Counted from the stretch's first letter, positions 43,107-52,698 are shown. The stretch: 64,000 bases of DNA from Siminovitchia acidinfaciens (GCF_003605385.1 NZ_QYTV02000001.1:580249-644248); one strand, 5' to 3'. Notes: generated by a model from the letters alone, not told the origin. A program made the numbers and translations.

Positions 43107-44434
43107 GTAAACCAGCCTGCACTCAAGACAATAAATATGTTTCTTTGCTACATGACCTTTCCTATGAAGCTGCAAATATGTGTGTTCAGTGCGGATACTG
43201 TCTTCCTGCCTGTCCGACGTACGAATCGATGGGGAATGAAGCGCACTCTCCAAGAGGACGCATCAATCTAGTAAAAATGGCTGCTGAAGGAAAAATAGAT
43301 TTGCAGCAGGATCTCGCTGAGCCGATCGATCTTTGTCTCGGCTGCCGCGCTTGTGAAGTCGCCTGCCCGGTAAATGTGCCTTACGGCCAAATATACGAAG
43401 CGGCCAGGGAGGTAATCACTCTCCAGCAAAAAGAGGAACAGAAGAAGCCTTCTGCCGGAGAGAAAGTCCGGGATCAAGTGCTGAACAATCTTTTTCCACA
43501 TCAAAAGCGCCTCCGGTTACTCGGGAATGCAACGTGGCTCTATCAAAAAACAGGCGTGAACAAAGTTGCCCAGAAGATGAAGCTTGTCAATAAGGTGTCA
43601 GAACCGATGGGGCAATTTGAAAAAATCCTCCCGCCGGTGGAGTCGCCTTTGAAACGGTATAAATTCGGAGATGTATTCCCGGCTCACGGTACGAAAAAAA
43701 TGACCGTTGCTTTTTTCCCGGGCTGTATTATGGATGCGGTGATGTCGAAGATTAACCGTCAGACGATTGAACTGCTACAGAGCTCCGGCTGTGAAGTGTT
43801 CATCCCAAAAGGGCAGAACTGCTGTGGCGCATTGCATGCCCACCAGGGAATCATGGATGAGGCCAAAGTGCTGGCAAAATCAAACATCGAGGCATTCGAA
43901 GCTTCAGGTGCGGATTATTTTATCAATAATGCCGGCGGTTGTGGAGCGATGCTTCGCGAATACGATCATCTTTTCAAGGGAGATGCCGAGTGGCATGAGC
44001 GTGCGAAAGCCTTCGTGGAAAAAACGCGCGATGTTACTGAGGTGCTATTTGAACTGGGACCCCTTCCGTTCAAGAAGGAATGGGATGGAATCATCACTTA
44101 CCAAGATTCCTGCCATTTAAGAAATGTTCAGGGAGTAGCGGAACAGCCGAGAGAGCTTCTTCGTTCGGTTCCGGGGGCAACATTTGTGGAAATGGAAGGC
44201 AGCGACCGCTGCTGTGCTTCAGGCGGAATCTATAACCTTATTCATTTTGACGAATCCATGAAAATATTGGATGACAAAATGGTCAAAGCAAAAGAGACCA
44301 AAGCCCAAACAATTGTCACGACGAATCCGGGCTGCTTGCTGCAAATGAAACTGGGAGTGGAAAGAAGCGGCCTCGAAAATGCAAGGGCGCTCCACCTCGT
44401 TGAAGTTTTGGCGGAAGCCTGTGATATCCAATGA
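43103..44434 (+). CDS. glcF: Glycolate oxidase iron-sulfur subunit GlcF
   Basis: Electron-transfer subunit partner of GlcD, 443 residues. Two 4Fe-4S motifs, CVQCGYCLPACP (about 23-34) and CLGCRACEVACP (about 77-88), then two CCG domains with GQNCCGALHAHQG and SDRCCASGGIYN. As in B. subtilis YsfCD and unlike E. coli, no separate GlcE is present. ATG overlaps the glcD stop. Followed by a bidirectional terminator. Confidence 0.94.
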   Translation: MSKPACTQDNKYVSLLHDLSYEAANMCVQCGYCLPACPTYESMGNEAHSPRGRINLVKMAAEGKIDLQQDLAEPIDLCLGCRACEVACPVNVPYGQIYEAAREVITLQQKEEQKKPSAGEKVRDQVLNNLFPHQKRLRLLGNATWLYQKTGVNKVAQKMKLVNKVSEPMGQFEKILPPVESPLKRYKFGDVFPAHGTKKMTVAFFPGCIMDAVMSKINRQTIELLQSSGCEVFIPKGQNCCGALHAHQGIMDEAKVLAKSNIEAFEASGADYFINNAGGCGAMLREYDHLFKGDAEWHERAKAFVEKTRDVTEVLFELGPLPFKKEWDGIITYQDSCHLRNVQGVAEQPRELLRSVPGATFVEMEGSDRCCASGGIYNLIHFDESMKILDDKMVKAKETKAQTIVTTNPGCLLQMKLGVERSGLENARALHLVEVLAEACDIQ

Positions 44435-44475
44435 AAATAGCGCTTTGTACTTTACTTGTACAAGGCGCTATTTTT
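44435..44475. terminator. Bidirectional terminator between glcF and the oxidase gene
   Basis: AAATAGCGCTTTGTAC pairs with GTACAAGGCGCTATTT around a 7-nt loop (one G-U pair), with T-tracts on both strands. Confidence 0.9.
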
Positions 44476-44477
44476 CT

Positions 44478-45635
44478 CTAAACGATGGCTTGCTCCAGTA
44501 CCAGATCATTTTCAGCAAATCGTTCAAAGCGAAGCGGTGTCAAATCAAGTGTTTCATATTGGCCTTTTACGATGAGCTCAGCCAACCCAAGGCCGACTCC
44601 AGGCGCCTGCTGCATCCCGTGGCCGCTGAATCCAAGGGCCATGTAATAGCCCTTCATGTCCGGATGTCCGCCAATGATGGCGTTTTGATCCTTTGTGTTG
44701 TGATCGTACAATCCCGCCCAGCCCGATTCTAGCTTCAGGCTCTCAAAATTGGCTACTCTATGAGCGAGGATTGGCCATAGTTCATCAAAATAAGAGCGCT
44801 TCCAATTGAAGTCATAGCCGGGTTTGACCTTTTCGGAAAAACCGGTGATGACGCGATCGCCCTCATGGCGGAAGTAAACGCCGGTCGTATCTACAGTAAG
44901 GGGCAGCGGGTTTTTCAACGGGACGGATGTATCGAACAGGAATACTTGTCTTTTTAAAGCCACGACTGGAACTGGAAGACCGATTTTTTCACTTAATTCC
45001 GGGCCCCATGCACCTCCGCAGTTGATAACAATGTCTGCATCGTGGCGGCCGCCGCTGATTGTCCGGACCCCTGTAATCCGATCTTGTTCACAAAGAATTG
45101 TATCGACTTCCTCCGAAATGTAATCCACCTCGCTTTCCCGTGCCTGATGTTTGTATGCCTGCATGACGGAATAAGGATCCAAATAGCCGTCTTCCGAGCA
45201 ATAAAGCCCGCCGGCCAAATCCTCGGTATTCAATTCCGGAATGATCGACAGCAATTCTTGGGGAGCAAGAAGCTGAGAAGGTACGCCCATTTCATTTTGA
45301 AGTTTTTTCTGTTTTTCGATAGCAGGAAGCATTTCTTTTGTTGCTAAAAAAAGGTACCCGCGCTGTCTGAAATCAATTTCTGCAGGGTCGCCGTTAATTT
45401 TCATCGTTTGCGGGAAATTCTTATATTGCTGGAGACTGTAGCGGCTCAGTTTTATATTGATGGCAGTGGTGAAAAGCTGCCTGATGCCCCCGGCGCTCCG
45501 AGGAGTCGAAGAGTATTCATAGACAGGATCTTTTTCGAAAACTGTAATTTTACCTTCGTAGCCGATTTTGCGCAGGTGATAGGCGGTACTCGACCCCATG
45601 ACACCTCCACCTACAATAATGATGTGATCTTTCAA
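44478..45635 (-). CDS. FAD-dependent glycine/D-amino-acid-oxidase-family enzyme
   Basis: DadA/glycine-oxidase type flavoprotein, 385 residues. N-terminal Rossmann motif IIVGGGVMGSSTAYHLR, then YEYSSTPRSAGGIRQLF near the flavin. The C-terminal GWAGLYDHNTKDQNAIIGGHPDMKG and ALGFSGHGMQQAPGVG close the FAD site. Start TTG at 45635 with GAGGAGGGA 6 bp upstream; an earlier start would add an unlikely 18-residue leader. It would deaminate or demethylate a small amino acid, giving glyoxylate if glycine or sarcosine is the substrate, which fits its glycolate neighbours. That link is inference. Confidence 0.88.
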   Translation of the reverse strand: MKDHIIIVGGGVMGSSTAYHLRKIGYEGKITVFEKDPVYEYSSTPRSAGGIRQLFTTAINIKLSRYSLQQYKNFPQTMKINGDPAEIDFRQRGYLFLATKEMLPAIEKQKKLQNEMGVPSQLLAPQELLSIIPELNTEDLAGGLYCSEDGYLDPYSVMQAYKHQARESEVDYISEEVDTILCEQDRITGVRTISGGRHDADIVINCGGAWGPELSEKIGLPVPVVALKRQVFLFDTSVPLKNPLPLTVDTTGVYFRHEGDRVITGFSEKVKPGYDFNWKRSYFDELWPILAHRVANFESLKLESGWAGLYDHNTKDQNAIIGGHPDMKGYYMALGFSGHGMQQAPGVGLGLAELIVKGQYETLDLTPLRFERFAENDLVLEQAIV

Positions 45636-45737
45636 AAAGTTCCCTCCTCGCTTGATTTTACTTGTATTATAGATGACTGAACCAATCAATCAATAATCAA
45701 AGTGCACAAATTTCAGAATGTCGGAATACTTGGAATT

Positions 45738-45746
45738 TGGTATAAT
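45738..45746 (+). promoter_or_regulatory. Extended -10 promoter for cdaR
   Basis: TGGTATAAT, a TGn extended -10, 46 bp before the start. No matching -35 at 17 bp. Confidence 0.5.
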
Positions 45747-45791
45747 TACTATATAAACAATGAAAGCTTGATATTGTTTGGGGGTAGGAGC

Positions 45792-46970
45792 ATGAAGATT
45801 CTTGAGCAGGTTGCACAATCAATTGTAGAACAAACATCGTCTTTACTTGGCGTTTCCATGAGTATCACTAATGCGGAAGGCCTGATTATCGGATGCGACC
45901 GGAAAGAACGTGTCGGCACACTCCATCGTGTATCCGTTCAAGTAATCAAGGATGGAAGAGAGGCTATTTTTACAAAAGAAAAAGCGGCGACGCTTGAAAA
46001 TGTGCTGCCGGGAGTTGCGGTCCCCATTCGATTTAATCAGCAGATCATAGGTGTGCTCGGGATTATTGGGGAACCGTCGGAAGTGAAAAAGTATGTGAAG
46101 TTTGTCCGGAATCATGTTGAAATGATGCTGCAGGAAAACTTCAAGACAGAATCTTTTTTCGTACAGATGAAAACGACGGAGGTCTTTGTGCAGCACTTGA
46201 TTCACTACAAGGAGTGGGAAAATAAGAAAGACCTTGAGAGTTACAGTGAGCTGCTCGGGGTTCAATTTGACAAGCCTAAAGTTTGCATATTGATCCATCT
46301 TCCTTCGCTTGTCAGAACACATACGGAAGCGAGGCAGTTTGCCAAGCTGTCGCTGCTTGAACTGAACAATCTCATTTGCCATCTTTTTCAGGAAAGCATG
46401 GAGGACATTATTTGCCCCATCAGCCAAGATCAATGGATTGTGATAAAGGAAGTCAAAGCCCGTGACTTGTTAAGGTTAAAGAAGCTGTGTGAACGTGCTG
46501 CTGAAAAGCTGAATTCTTTTATGGACCAGCAAAATCTTCATTGCAAAGTGTCCATCTCTTATGGAAAAAGCTACGAAGGCTTTGGAGGCGTCTCGCGTTC
46601 GTATCGCCAGGCTCATAAAACATTGATGGTCGGGCTGGAGAAAAGACCGGAGGATACTGTGTATTCGTTTGACAGCTGGACGATTTTACCGGATATTTTC
46701 CTCGAAGGAATCGATTTGTCGTTTATGGAGTTGTTCAGTGATGATATCGAGGTCATATGGGATCATCCCGAGGCCGATATGCTTGTAGAAACATTTATTG
46801 CCTACTGTGAAAGCAGTATGAACATCAGCCAGGCAGCTCGCAATTTGTATGTCCACCGGAATACGCTCATATATCGCTTGAATAAAATAAGCGAGCTTTT
46901 CCATATTGATACGCAGTCGTTTGAACAATGCCTTGTTTTATATGTGGCGTTAAAAAAGGGAACGAGTTAA
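45792..46970 (+). CDS. CdaR/PucR-family transcriptional regulator
   Basis: A 392-residue activator of the sugar-diacid regulator family. The N-terminal diacid-recognition domain (about 1-135) starts MKILEQVAQSIVEQTSSLLG with GVAVPIRFNQQIIGVLGIIG. A GGDEF-like central part follows, and the C-terminal HTH_30 reads SQAARNLYVHRNTLIYRLNKI near 355. ATG 45792 has GGGGTAGGAG upstream. B. subtilis has the same regulator (YsfB) beside its GlcDF pair, so it probably senses glycolate, glycerate or a related acid and controls glcDF and glycerate kinase. Confidence 0.9.
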   Translation: MKILEQVAQSIVEQTSSLLGVSMSITNAEGLIIGCDRKERVGTLHRVSVQVIKDGREAIFTKEKAATLENVLPGVAVPIRFNQQIIGVLGIIGEPSEVKKYVKFVRNHVEMMLQENFKTESFFVQMKTTEVFVQHLIHYKEWENKKDLESYSELLGVQFDKPKVCILIHLPSLVRTHTEARQFAKLSLLELNNLICHLFQESMEDIICPISQDQWIVIKEVKARDLLRLKKLCERAAEKLNSFMDQQNLHCKVSISYGKSYEGFGGVSRSYRQAHKTLMVGLEKRPEDTVYSFDSWTILPDIFLEGIDLSFMELFSDDIEVIWDHPEADMLVETFIAYCESSMNISQAARNLYVHRNTLIYRLNKISELFHIDTQSFEQCLVLYVALKKGTS

Positions 46971-47119
46971 TAATAGGAAAAGCAATTTTTTCAAAAAAAT
47001 GTTTATTAAAAGAATGGAAAGTTTTGCAAAAATGAAAAGAAAATATTTCCAAAGTAGCTATTTATTAACTTTGGATTAACTTATAATCCTATTATATTAA
47101 ATATAATGGGGTGTATTGC

Positions 47120-50100
47120 ATGAAAAAGGGGAAAATCAGATATACGGCCTTTTTGCTGGCTATCATGCTGTTGCTGAGCATAGTTCAACCGCTTGCTCCG
47201 AAAGCCAGTCCAGCAACTGCCAATGAGGCGATTCAGCTTGTTAAAGGCGATGCGGTTGTTGGGAGTTTCAGCGAGCCTGGAGATGTCCAATGGTATAAGA
47301 TAGAGCCGACGAACGAGGAAATTCAAAGAGATACACATATGAAAATAGTACTCTCTGGGACTTTTGAGGGAAATATATCGGTTTACCCTGATAAGGACAG
47401 GGCTGAAGAGGACTTTACATTTGATGACTATAGAGCAGAAATCACTGAAGGTGCACCGGCAGTCATTTACATGCCGCACGCCTGGACAGGTCCTTATTTT
47501 ATAAAAGTGGAATATTACGGCAATATTGAAGAAATAGACGAAGTTGAAGGTGAAACAGAGGAACCTCAGGGAGCGGACTATGAAATCAGCTACGAAGGAA
47601 AAAGGCTTACCCCGTCAGACTTGTCTGAGGAGGCTTGTCCGGTTGAATTAAGTGTGAATAAACGGGCGGCAGGCGTGGAGATCTTAAAAGAACTTCGCCA
47701 GGTGAGAGACGAACTGTTGTCAAAAACGGACAAGGGACAAGAAGTGACATCCCTGTACTACAAGATAGCTCCCTTCCTTGTTACGAAAATGACTTTTGAT
47801 AAAGAGACTCGGGATCAAGCTTACAAAAGTCTGGTCACGCTGAAACCGATTTTTAGTGAGTTAGCGGAAAAAGGCGATGCCAGCAGCTATCGTCTGAACA
47901 AAGCAGATCAGATCGCGATAAATGAGTTGTATGAAATCGTCATCCAAAATGTACCTGACTGGCTAAAGCCGGAAATTGAAAAGATTGCAAAAGAGATTGG
48001 CATTGACAAGTTAATAGGAAAAGAAGTTTCTGCAATTTTAAAAGAAAATAAAATGGCTGTTTCACAATCGGATACAGACCGGGTCATCGTTAAATTGAAG
48101 AGTGGAAAAACGAAATCAGTATTAGAAAACAAAGCTAAGCGATTAGCCAAATCCCCTTCTTTTAAAACGGTTAAGGGAAACGGGACAAGCCTGAACAACA
48201 TGTATGTCCTGGACGAGGTTAAAAAACCGGAGGAACTGGCTAAAAATCTGGAAGAATTACCGGAAGTAGAGTATGCGGAGCCAGTGTATACATATCATAA
48301 AAATGCTACAGATCAACCCGTTTTCGATGCCCAATACTCTTCTCAATGGAGCTTGGAAAATACAGGAGAGGGTTTCGGGAAAGCGGGAGCCGATATCCAA
48401 TTTAGAAAGTTCTATAAAACTATTAATAATAAACAACTAGAAGAAGTGGTTATTGCGGTCGTAGATACAGGGGTTGATTATACCCTGGCTGACTTGGAAG
48501 AAATAGTTTTGCGGGACGAAGGGTATGATTTTGTGAACAGGGATGAGGATGCATACGATGACGAAGGTCACGGGACCCACGTTGCGGGAATCATTGCAGC
48601 AGGAATGGATAATAATTATTCCATGACGGGTATACATCCGAATGCAAAAATTTTACCAGTCAAAGTCCTTGATGCCAGCGGAAGCGGTGATACGGAAAAA
48701 ATTGCTCTGGGTATTAAGTACGCTGTGGACGAAGGTAAGGCTGATGTCATCAACCTTAGTCTCGGCGGACCATATAGTAGAGTGATTGAGGAACAATTGA
48801 AGTATGCGGCATCAAAAAATGTGACCATAGTCGCTGCAAGCGGAAATGATGGGGCTGATATGTTAGATTACCCAGCTGCATCAAAACACTCCATTGCAGT
48901 AGGAGCATCGAACAGGCTCGATATCGTTTCCGACTTTTCAAGTTACGGAGAGGGATTGGATCTCGTTGCTCCTGGATCGGATATCCCAAGCTTGCTTCCG
49001 AACGGAAATGTCACTTATCTCAGCGGTACATCAATGGCTGCCCCTCATGTTGCGGCGGCTGCAGGATTATTGCTTTCAGTAAATAAGGACCTGAAACGGG
49101 AAGAAGTAAGAAGGATATTGACCGAAACAGCAGAGGATATTGCTGTTGAAGAGCCTGTGAGTCAACCGGATTACTATGATGACGATTTTCCAGTGAGAGT
49201 CTTGGAGCCTGGATATGATGAAGTTTCCGGGTGGGGCAGGCTGAATGTATGGAGTGCCTTTAATACGGTTGGCTTGAGACTTGCTGTTGATCCTTTAACA
49301 GACAATGATATGAATATATCAGGAAAAGCTGTGAAAGGAATGCCGCTTGAATTAATGGATGGCGAAACTTCTTTAGGAAAAGGCGTAGCGAAAGCGGACG
49401 AGAAATTCAGCTTTAAAATTACTCCCCAACAGGGGAATAAAGTTCTTCATCTTGTGGCAAATGACGGAGCTGCTTCTGTCAGGGTTTCAGTCAAGGAAAC
49501 ACCGGCTCCTGAAATCCCCATAGTAAAACCGGTAAGTGACAGTGATACAGTTGTGACAGGCCAAGCGGAAAAAGGGACGACTGTAGCTGTTAAATCAAAG
49601 AAGAAGTTGCTCGGCGAAGTCAAGGTCGATGCCAAAGGGCACTTTAAAGTGAAAATTGAGAAGCAAAAGGCCGGTACGCAACTTTTAATTACATCCACAA
49701 GTGTTTCCAAAAAAGTGAGCAAAACTGCGAAAGTTGTTGTCATTGATAAAACACCTCCGGCAAAGCCGAAAGTGAATTCGGTCGGTGACTCGGATCAGTT
49801 CGTCGGTGGTAAAACGGAACCCGGAGCGACCGTTATTGTGAAGCTTAAAGGAAAGACAATCGGAAAGAAAAAGGTCGATGCAAAGGGTACTTTTAAAGTC
49901 GCGATTAAGAAGCAAAAAGCGGGCACTGTTCTTTCGGTGACAGCGAAGGATGCCGCAGGAAATGAAAGCAAGGCAACTAAAGTGACGGTCAAGGATAAAA
50001 CCCCGCCGGCGGTGCCCAAGGTAAACAAGGTGACAGATCGGGACAAATTTATTACCGGTAAAACAGAAAAGAATGCGGTTGTCTATGTAAAACATAAAGG

Positions 50101-50257
50101 GAAAACCCTTGGAAAGAAAAAGGCAGACGCAAAAGGCAAGTTCAAGGTGAAAATCAAGAAACAAAAAGCCGGAACCACGCTGTCTGTGACAGCAAAAGAT
50201 GCAGCTGGAAATACAAGCAAAGCTGCAAAAATCAAGGTGAAAAATTATAAAAAGTAA
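47120..50257 (+). CDS. Large secreted subtilisin-family protease with C-terminal Ig-like repeats
   Basis: Extracellular S8 serine protease of 1045 residues. Signal peptide (about 1-32, basic start KKGKIRYTAFLL). A pre-peptidase beta domain (about 40-145) and helical spacer precede an I9-type propeptide (about 310-390, RVIVKLKSGKTKSVLEN). The catalytic domain (about 415-710) has Asp in VVDTGVDYT (~449), His in GHGTHVAGI (~485) and Ser in GTSMAAPHVAAAAG (~637). Three Lys-rich Ig-like repeats (about 795-1045) share DKTPPA, KTIGKKKVDAKG and KKQKAGT. They end NYKK and have no LPXTG, so they probably hold the enzyme to the cell wall by charge. Start ATG 47120 follows GGGGTG. Confidence 0.93.
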   Translation: MKKGKIRYTAFLLAIMLLLSIVQPLAPKASPATANEAIQLVKGDAVVGSFSEPGDVQWYKIEPTNEEIQRDTHMKIVLSGTFEGNISVYPDKDRAEEDFTFDDYRAEITEGAPAVIYMPHAWTGPYFIKVEYYGNIEEIDEVEGETEEPQGADYEISYEGKRLTPSDLSEEACPVELSVNKRAAGVEILKELRQVRDELLSKTDKGQEVTSLYYKIAPFLVTKMTFDKETRDQAYKSLVTLKPIFSELAEKGDASSYRLNKADQIAINELYEIVIQNVPDWLKPEIEKIAKEIGIDKLIGKEVSAILKENKMAVSQSDTDRVIVKLKSGKTKSVLENKAKRLAKSPSFKTVKGNGTSLNNMYVLDEVKKPEELAKNLEELPEVEYAEPVYTYHKNATDQPVFDAQYSSQWSLENTGEGFGKAGADIQFRKFYKTINNKQLEEVVIAVVDTGVDYTLADLEEIVLRDEGYDFVNRDEDAYDDEGHGTHVAGIIAAGMDNNYSMTGIHPNAKILPVKVLDASGSGDTEKIALGIKYAVDEGKADVINLSLGGPYSRVIEEQLKYAASKNVTIVAASGNDGADMLDYPAASKHSIAVGASNRLDIVSDFSSYGEGLDLVAPGSDIPSLLPNGNVTYLSGTSMAAPHVAAAAGLLLSVNKDLKREEVRRILTETAEDIAVEEPVSQPDYYDDDFPVRVLEPGYDEVSGWGRLNVWSAFNTVGLRLAVDPLTDNDMNISGKAVKGMPLELMDGETSLGKGVAKADEKFSFKITPQQGNKVLHLVANDGAASVRVSVKETPAPEIPIVKPVSDSDTVVTGQAEKGTTVAVKSKKKLLGEVKVDAKGHFKVKIEKQKAGTQLLITSTSVSKKVSKTAKVVVIDKTPPAKPKVNSVGDSDQFVGGKTEPGATVIVKLKGKTIGKKKVDAKGTFKVAIKKQKAGTVLSVTAKDAAGNESKATKVTVKDKTPPAVPKVNKVTDRDKFITGKTEKNAVVYVKHKGKTLGKKKADAKGKFKVKIKKQKAGTTLSVTAKDAAGNTSKAAKIKVKNYKK

Positions 50258-50269
50258 AAGGTGATTCCT

Positions 50270-50295
50270 AAAACCCTCGGCTTGCCGGGGGTTTT
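50270..50295 (+). terminator. Terminator after the protease gene
   Basis: AAAACCCTCGGC pairs with GCCGGGGGTTTT (one T-G pair) with a very tight loop, then AGTTG. Confidence 0.75.
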
Positions 50296-50341
50296 AGTTG
50301 AATACTAGGCCTAATGCTTATAAATAAAGGAGGCGGCTATC

Positions 50342-51469
50342 ATAAAAGTCGTAATTGCACCTGATTCGTTTAAAGGCAGCGTTACCGCTCTGGAGGCAAC
50401 ACTGTCGATTGAAAAAGGAATAAAAAGGGCTTTTCCGGATGCGGAAACAATCCGAGTTCCGTTGGCAGATGGCGGTGAAGGAACAATGGAAAACCTAGTG
50501 TCCGCCACAAGCGGAAAAAAGATTGCCGCCACAGTAACAGGACCGCTTGGAAAGCCAGTCGAAGCTTTTTACGGCGTGCTTGGCGATGGAAAAACATGCG
50601 TCATAGAAATGGCAATTGCTTCCGGTTTGGATCTCGTTCCAGAAATGGAACGAAATCCGCTTGTAACAACAACATATGGAACAGGTGAATTGATTAAAGC
50701 TGCTCTTGAAGCAGGCTATAGGAACTTCATCTTAGCTCTAGGCGGCTCTGCCACAAATGACGGCGGAGCCGGAATGCTACAGGCACTAGGGATAAAGCTT
50801 TTAGATGGAGAAAAAGAAGAAATCGGCTTTGGAGGCGGTGAACTGGCCCAGATTCATGAAATAGTCGTTGAAGGGCTAGACTTGCGTATAAAAGAAAGCT
50901 CCTTTGTCATTGCCTCGGACGTTGAAAATCCTCTTGTCGGGAAAAACGGTGCTTCGTTTGTTTTCGGCCCTCAAAAAGGAGCAACGGAAGAGATCGCCCA
51001 AAAGCTGGACTCCAACCTGACACATTGGGCAGACAAAGTGAAAGAAGTAACAGGGGTTAATTTGCACGATATGCCAGGTGCAGGAGCGGCAGGTGGTCTA
51101 GGAGGGGCTTTCCAGGCATTTTTCCCCGCTGTAACGGAAAAAGGTGCCGAGGTTGTTATAGGATACACGAAGCTGAAAGAAAAATTGACCTGTGCCGATC
51201 TTTTAATAACAGGCGAAGGTCAGGTCGACTTTCAAACAGCCTTTGGCAAAACGCCGAAGAGGGCTGCGCAGGCAGCAAAGGAACAGGGCGTTCCAACGAT
51301 TATTATCGCTGGATCCGTCGGGAAAAATATTGAGGAGCTTTATCAGTACGGGGTGGTCAGTGTACATAGTATCATGACAAGGCCGATGGCGCTTGATGAA
51401 GCAATGGAATCAGCCTCTGAACTGCTTGAGCATACCGCTGAGCAGATTTGCCGAACATATTTTAAATAA
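50342..51469 (+). CDS. glxK: Glycerate kinase, apparently starting at a non-standard codon
   Basis: Phosphorylates D-glycerate, the last step that brings glyoxylate-derived carbon into glycolysis. The conserved N-terminus KVVIAPDSFKGSVTALEA is encoded from 50342 onwards but no ATG, GTG or TTG precedes it. The frame is closed by TAA at 50321, and AAGGAGGC at 50327-50334 sits 8 bp before the codon ATA (50342). The first usual start codon (TTG 50462) would delete about 40 conserved residues including the phosphate-binding region. From ATA the protein has 375 residues, the normal size. Further motifs: LALGGSATNDGGAGMLQALG and GAGAAGGLGGAFQAF. Either a rare AUA start, or a sequence error or mutation of ATG. 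Confidence 0.9.
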   Translation: MKVVIAPDSFKGSVTALEATLSIEKGIKRAFPDAETIRVPLADGGEGTMENLVSATSGKKIAATVTGPLGKPVEAFYGVLGDGKTCVIEMAIASGLDLVPEMERNPLVTTTYGTGELIKAALEAGYRNFILALGGSATNDGGAGMLQALGIKLLDGEKEEIGFGGGELAQIHEIVVEGLDLRIKESSFVIASDVENPLVGKNGASFVFGPQKGATEEIAQKLDSNLTHWADKVKEVTGVNLHDMPGAGAAGGLGGAFQAFFPAVTEKGAEVVIGYTKLKEKLTCADLLITGEGQVDFQTAFGKTPKRAAQAAKEQGVPTIIIAGSVGKNIEELYQYGVVSVHSIMTRPMALDEAMESASELLEHTAEQICRTYFK

Positions 51470-51626
51470 ATCTCCCTTCCATGTCATAGCACCTGCAGCA
51501 TTTTTTGCATATAAAAATAATAAAATAAAGGCATATTAGCAATGCATTACGTTTAAGAATTGGGAAAGAAGGGTATGTATCAATCTAAAGAGAAAACCAA
51601 GCAAGAAATGGAGAGGGGGCACAACA

Positions 51627-52088
51627 GTGAGTACGATTTATTCTCACTCGGATGACCATATGCTAGTTGGAGAAACCAATTTAAAAATTAAATCTTTTGT
51701 TAAAGGGGATCCTTCACCTTTTCCCGATATCGATTATTCTCATTCATGTGTTTACGAACTAACCGATTTTACATTTAGAACCCCGTTAGAAAAAATGGAT
51801 GTATTCAATCAGTTGCTTGAAATACCCCACCCTTGCGAAGTATGGATTTTGCCGGTTACGGAAGAGACGACAGCACTTTTGGAAGACATGCCAAAAGATG
51901 AAACTTATGAGAAGACAGCGGCGCTTTTTTCAATGCTGTCAAATGTAAAAGAAAAAATTGAAGCCGACCGAACATTTCTCATTACCCACAAAGACTATTG
52001 CAGCGACATCATTCAGTCGCTTGAAAAGCTGGGATTCACGGTCACTGAGAAAAAGAAGGAAGAATTAAAAACAATCGACTTATCATAA
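51627..52088 (+). CDS. Hypothetical protein, 153 residues
   Basis: Unrecognised acidic soluble protein starting MSTIYSHSDDHMLVGETNLK and containing YSHSCVYELTDFTFRTP and HPCEVWILPVTEET. No signal peptide or membrane segment. Start GTG at 51627 with GAGAGGGGG 8 bp upstream, and a perfect terminator follows the stop, so it is a genuine single-gene unit. No domain is recognised. The upstream gap 51470-51626 holds no clear promoter. Confidence 0.75.
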   Translation: MSTIYSHSDDHMLVGETNLKIKSFVKGDPSPFPDIDYSHSCVYELTDFTFRTPLEKMDVFNQLLEIPHPCEVWILPVTEETTALLEDMPKDETYEKTAALFSMLSNVKEKIEADRTFLITHKDYCSDIIQSLEKLGFTVTEKKKEELKTIDLS

Positions 52089-52091
52089 TAC

Positions 52092-52119
52092 AAAAAGCCG
52101 ATCTATTGATCGGCTTTTT
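52092..52119 (+). terminator. Terminator after the 153-residue gene
   Basis: AAAAAGCCGATC-tatt-GATCGGCTTTTT, perfect 12-bp arms, T-tract included. Confidence 0.92.
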
Positions 52120-52245
52120 GCATGTTCCAAATTTCTTCAAATTCAATATAAAGTAACAGTGCTAGAAGATTTGGTTAGTTAGTTATTTGAATATAATGTA
52201 AGCTAAGCTATGTATCATTTAAAGAGGAAAAAAGGGGTATCCGGC

Positions 52246-52698
52246 TTGAAGATATATCATATGAATAACAGTCTGATCGTGAATGCGCCAATAGAGGAAG
52301 TGTGGGGCTTTTTTTCAAATCCCGGCAATCTGGCTGTTCTTACACCACCGAAACTTAAATTCAAATTTATGCAGGAGTCGCCTTCCCGTATGTTTCCCGG
52401 CCAACGGATTACCTATTGCCTGTCTCCATTTCCAGGCTTCCGAACTAGGTGGGAAGGCGAAATAACAGAAGTTATCGAACTTGAACGATTCATCGATGAA
52501 CAGAGAAAAGGACCTTTCGCCTATTGGCGGCATAAGCATCTGTTTTATGAAAAAGCTATAGGGACAGAAGTACGTGACCACCTGAACTATGCTCTGCCGT
52601 TAGGCATGATTGGATCCGCCTTTCAGCCTTTTGTCCAAAGGAAAATGACGGAGATGTTTACATATAGGAATGAAAAGTTGAAAGAAATATTTTCGTAA
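52246..52698 (+). CDS. SRPBCC-fold ligand-binding protein
   Basis: A 150-residue protein of the START/polyketide-cyclase-like superfamily: IYHMNNSLIVNAPIEEVWGFFSNPGNLAVLTPPKL is the usual N-terminal strand/helix. TRWEGEITEVIELERFIDEQRKGPFAYWRHKHLF is the central sheet, ending DHLNYALPLG. TTG 52246 has AAGGGG 8 bp upstream; ATG 52210 has no clear site. It is 19 bp before the TIGR01777 gene. In many bacteria an SRPBCC protein is paired with a TIGR01777 epimerase, which fits. Confidence 0.85.
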   Translation: MKIYHMNNSLIVNAPIEEVWGFFSNPGNLAVLTPPKLKFKFMQESPSRMFPGQRITYCLSPFPGFRTRWEGEITEVIELERFIDEQRKGPFAYWRHKHLFYEKAIGTEVRDHLNYALPLGMIGSAFQPFVQRKMTEMFTYRNEKLKEIFS

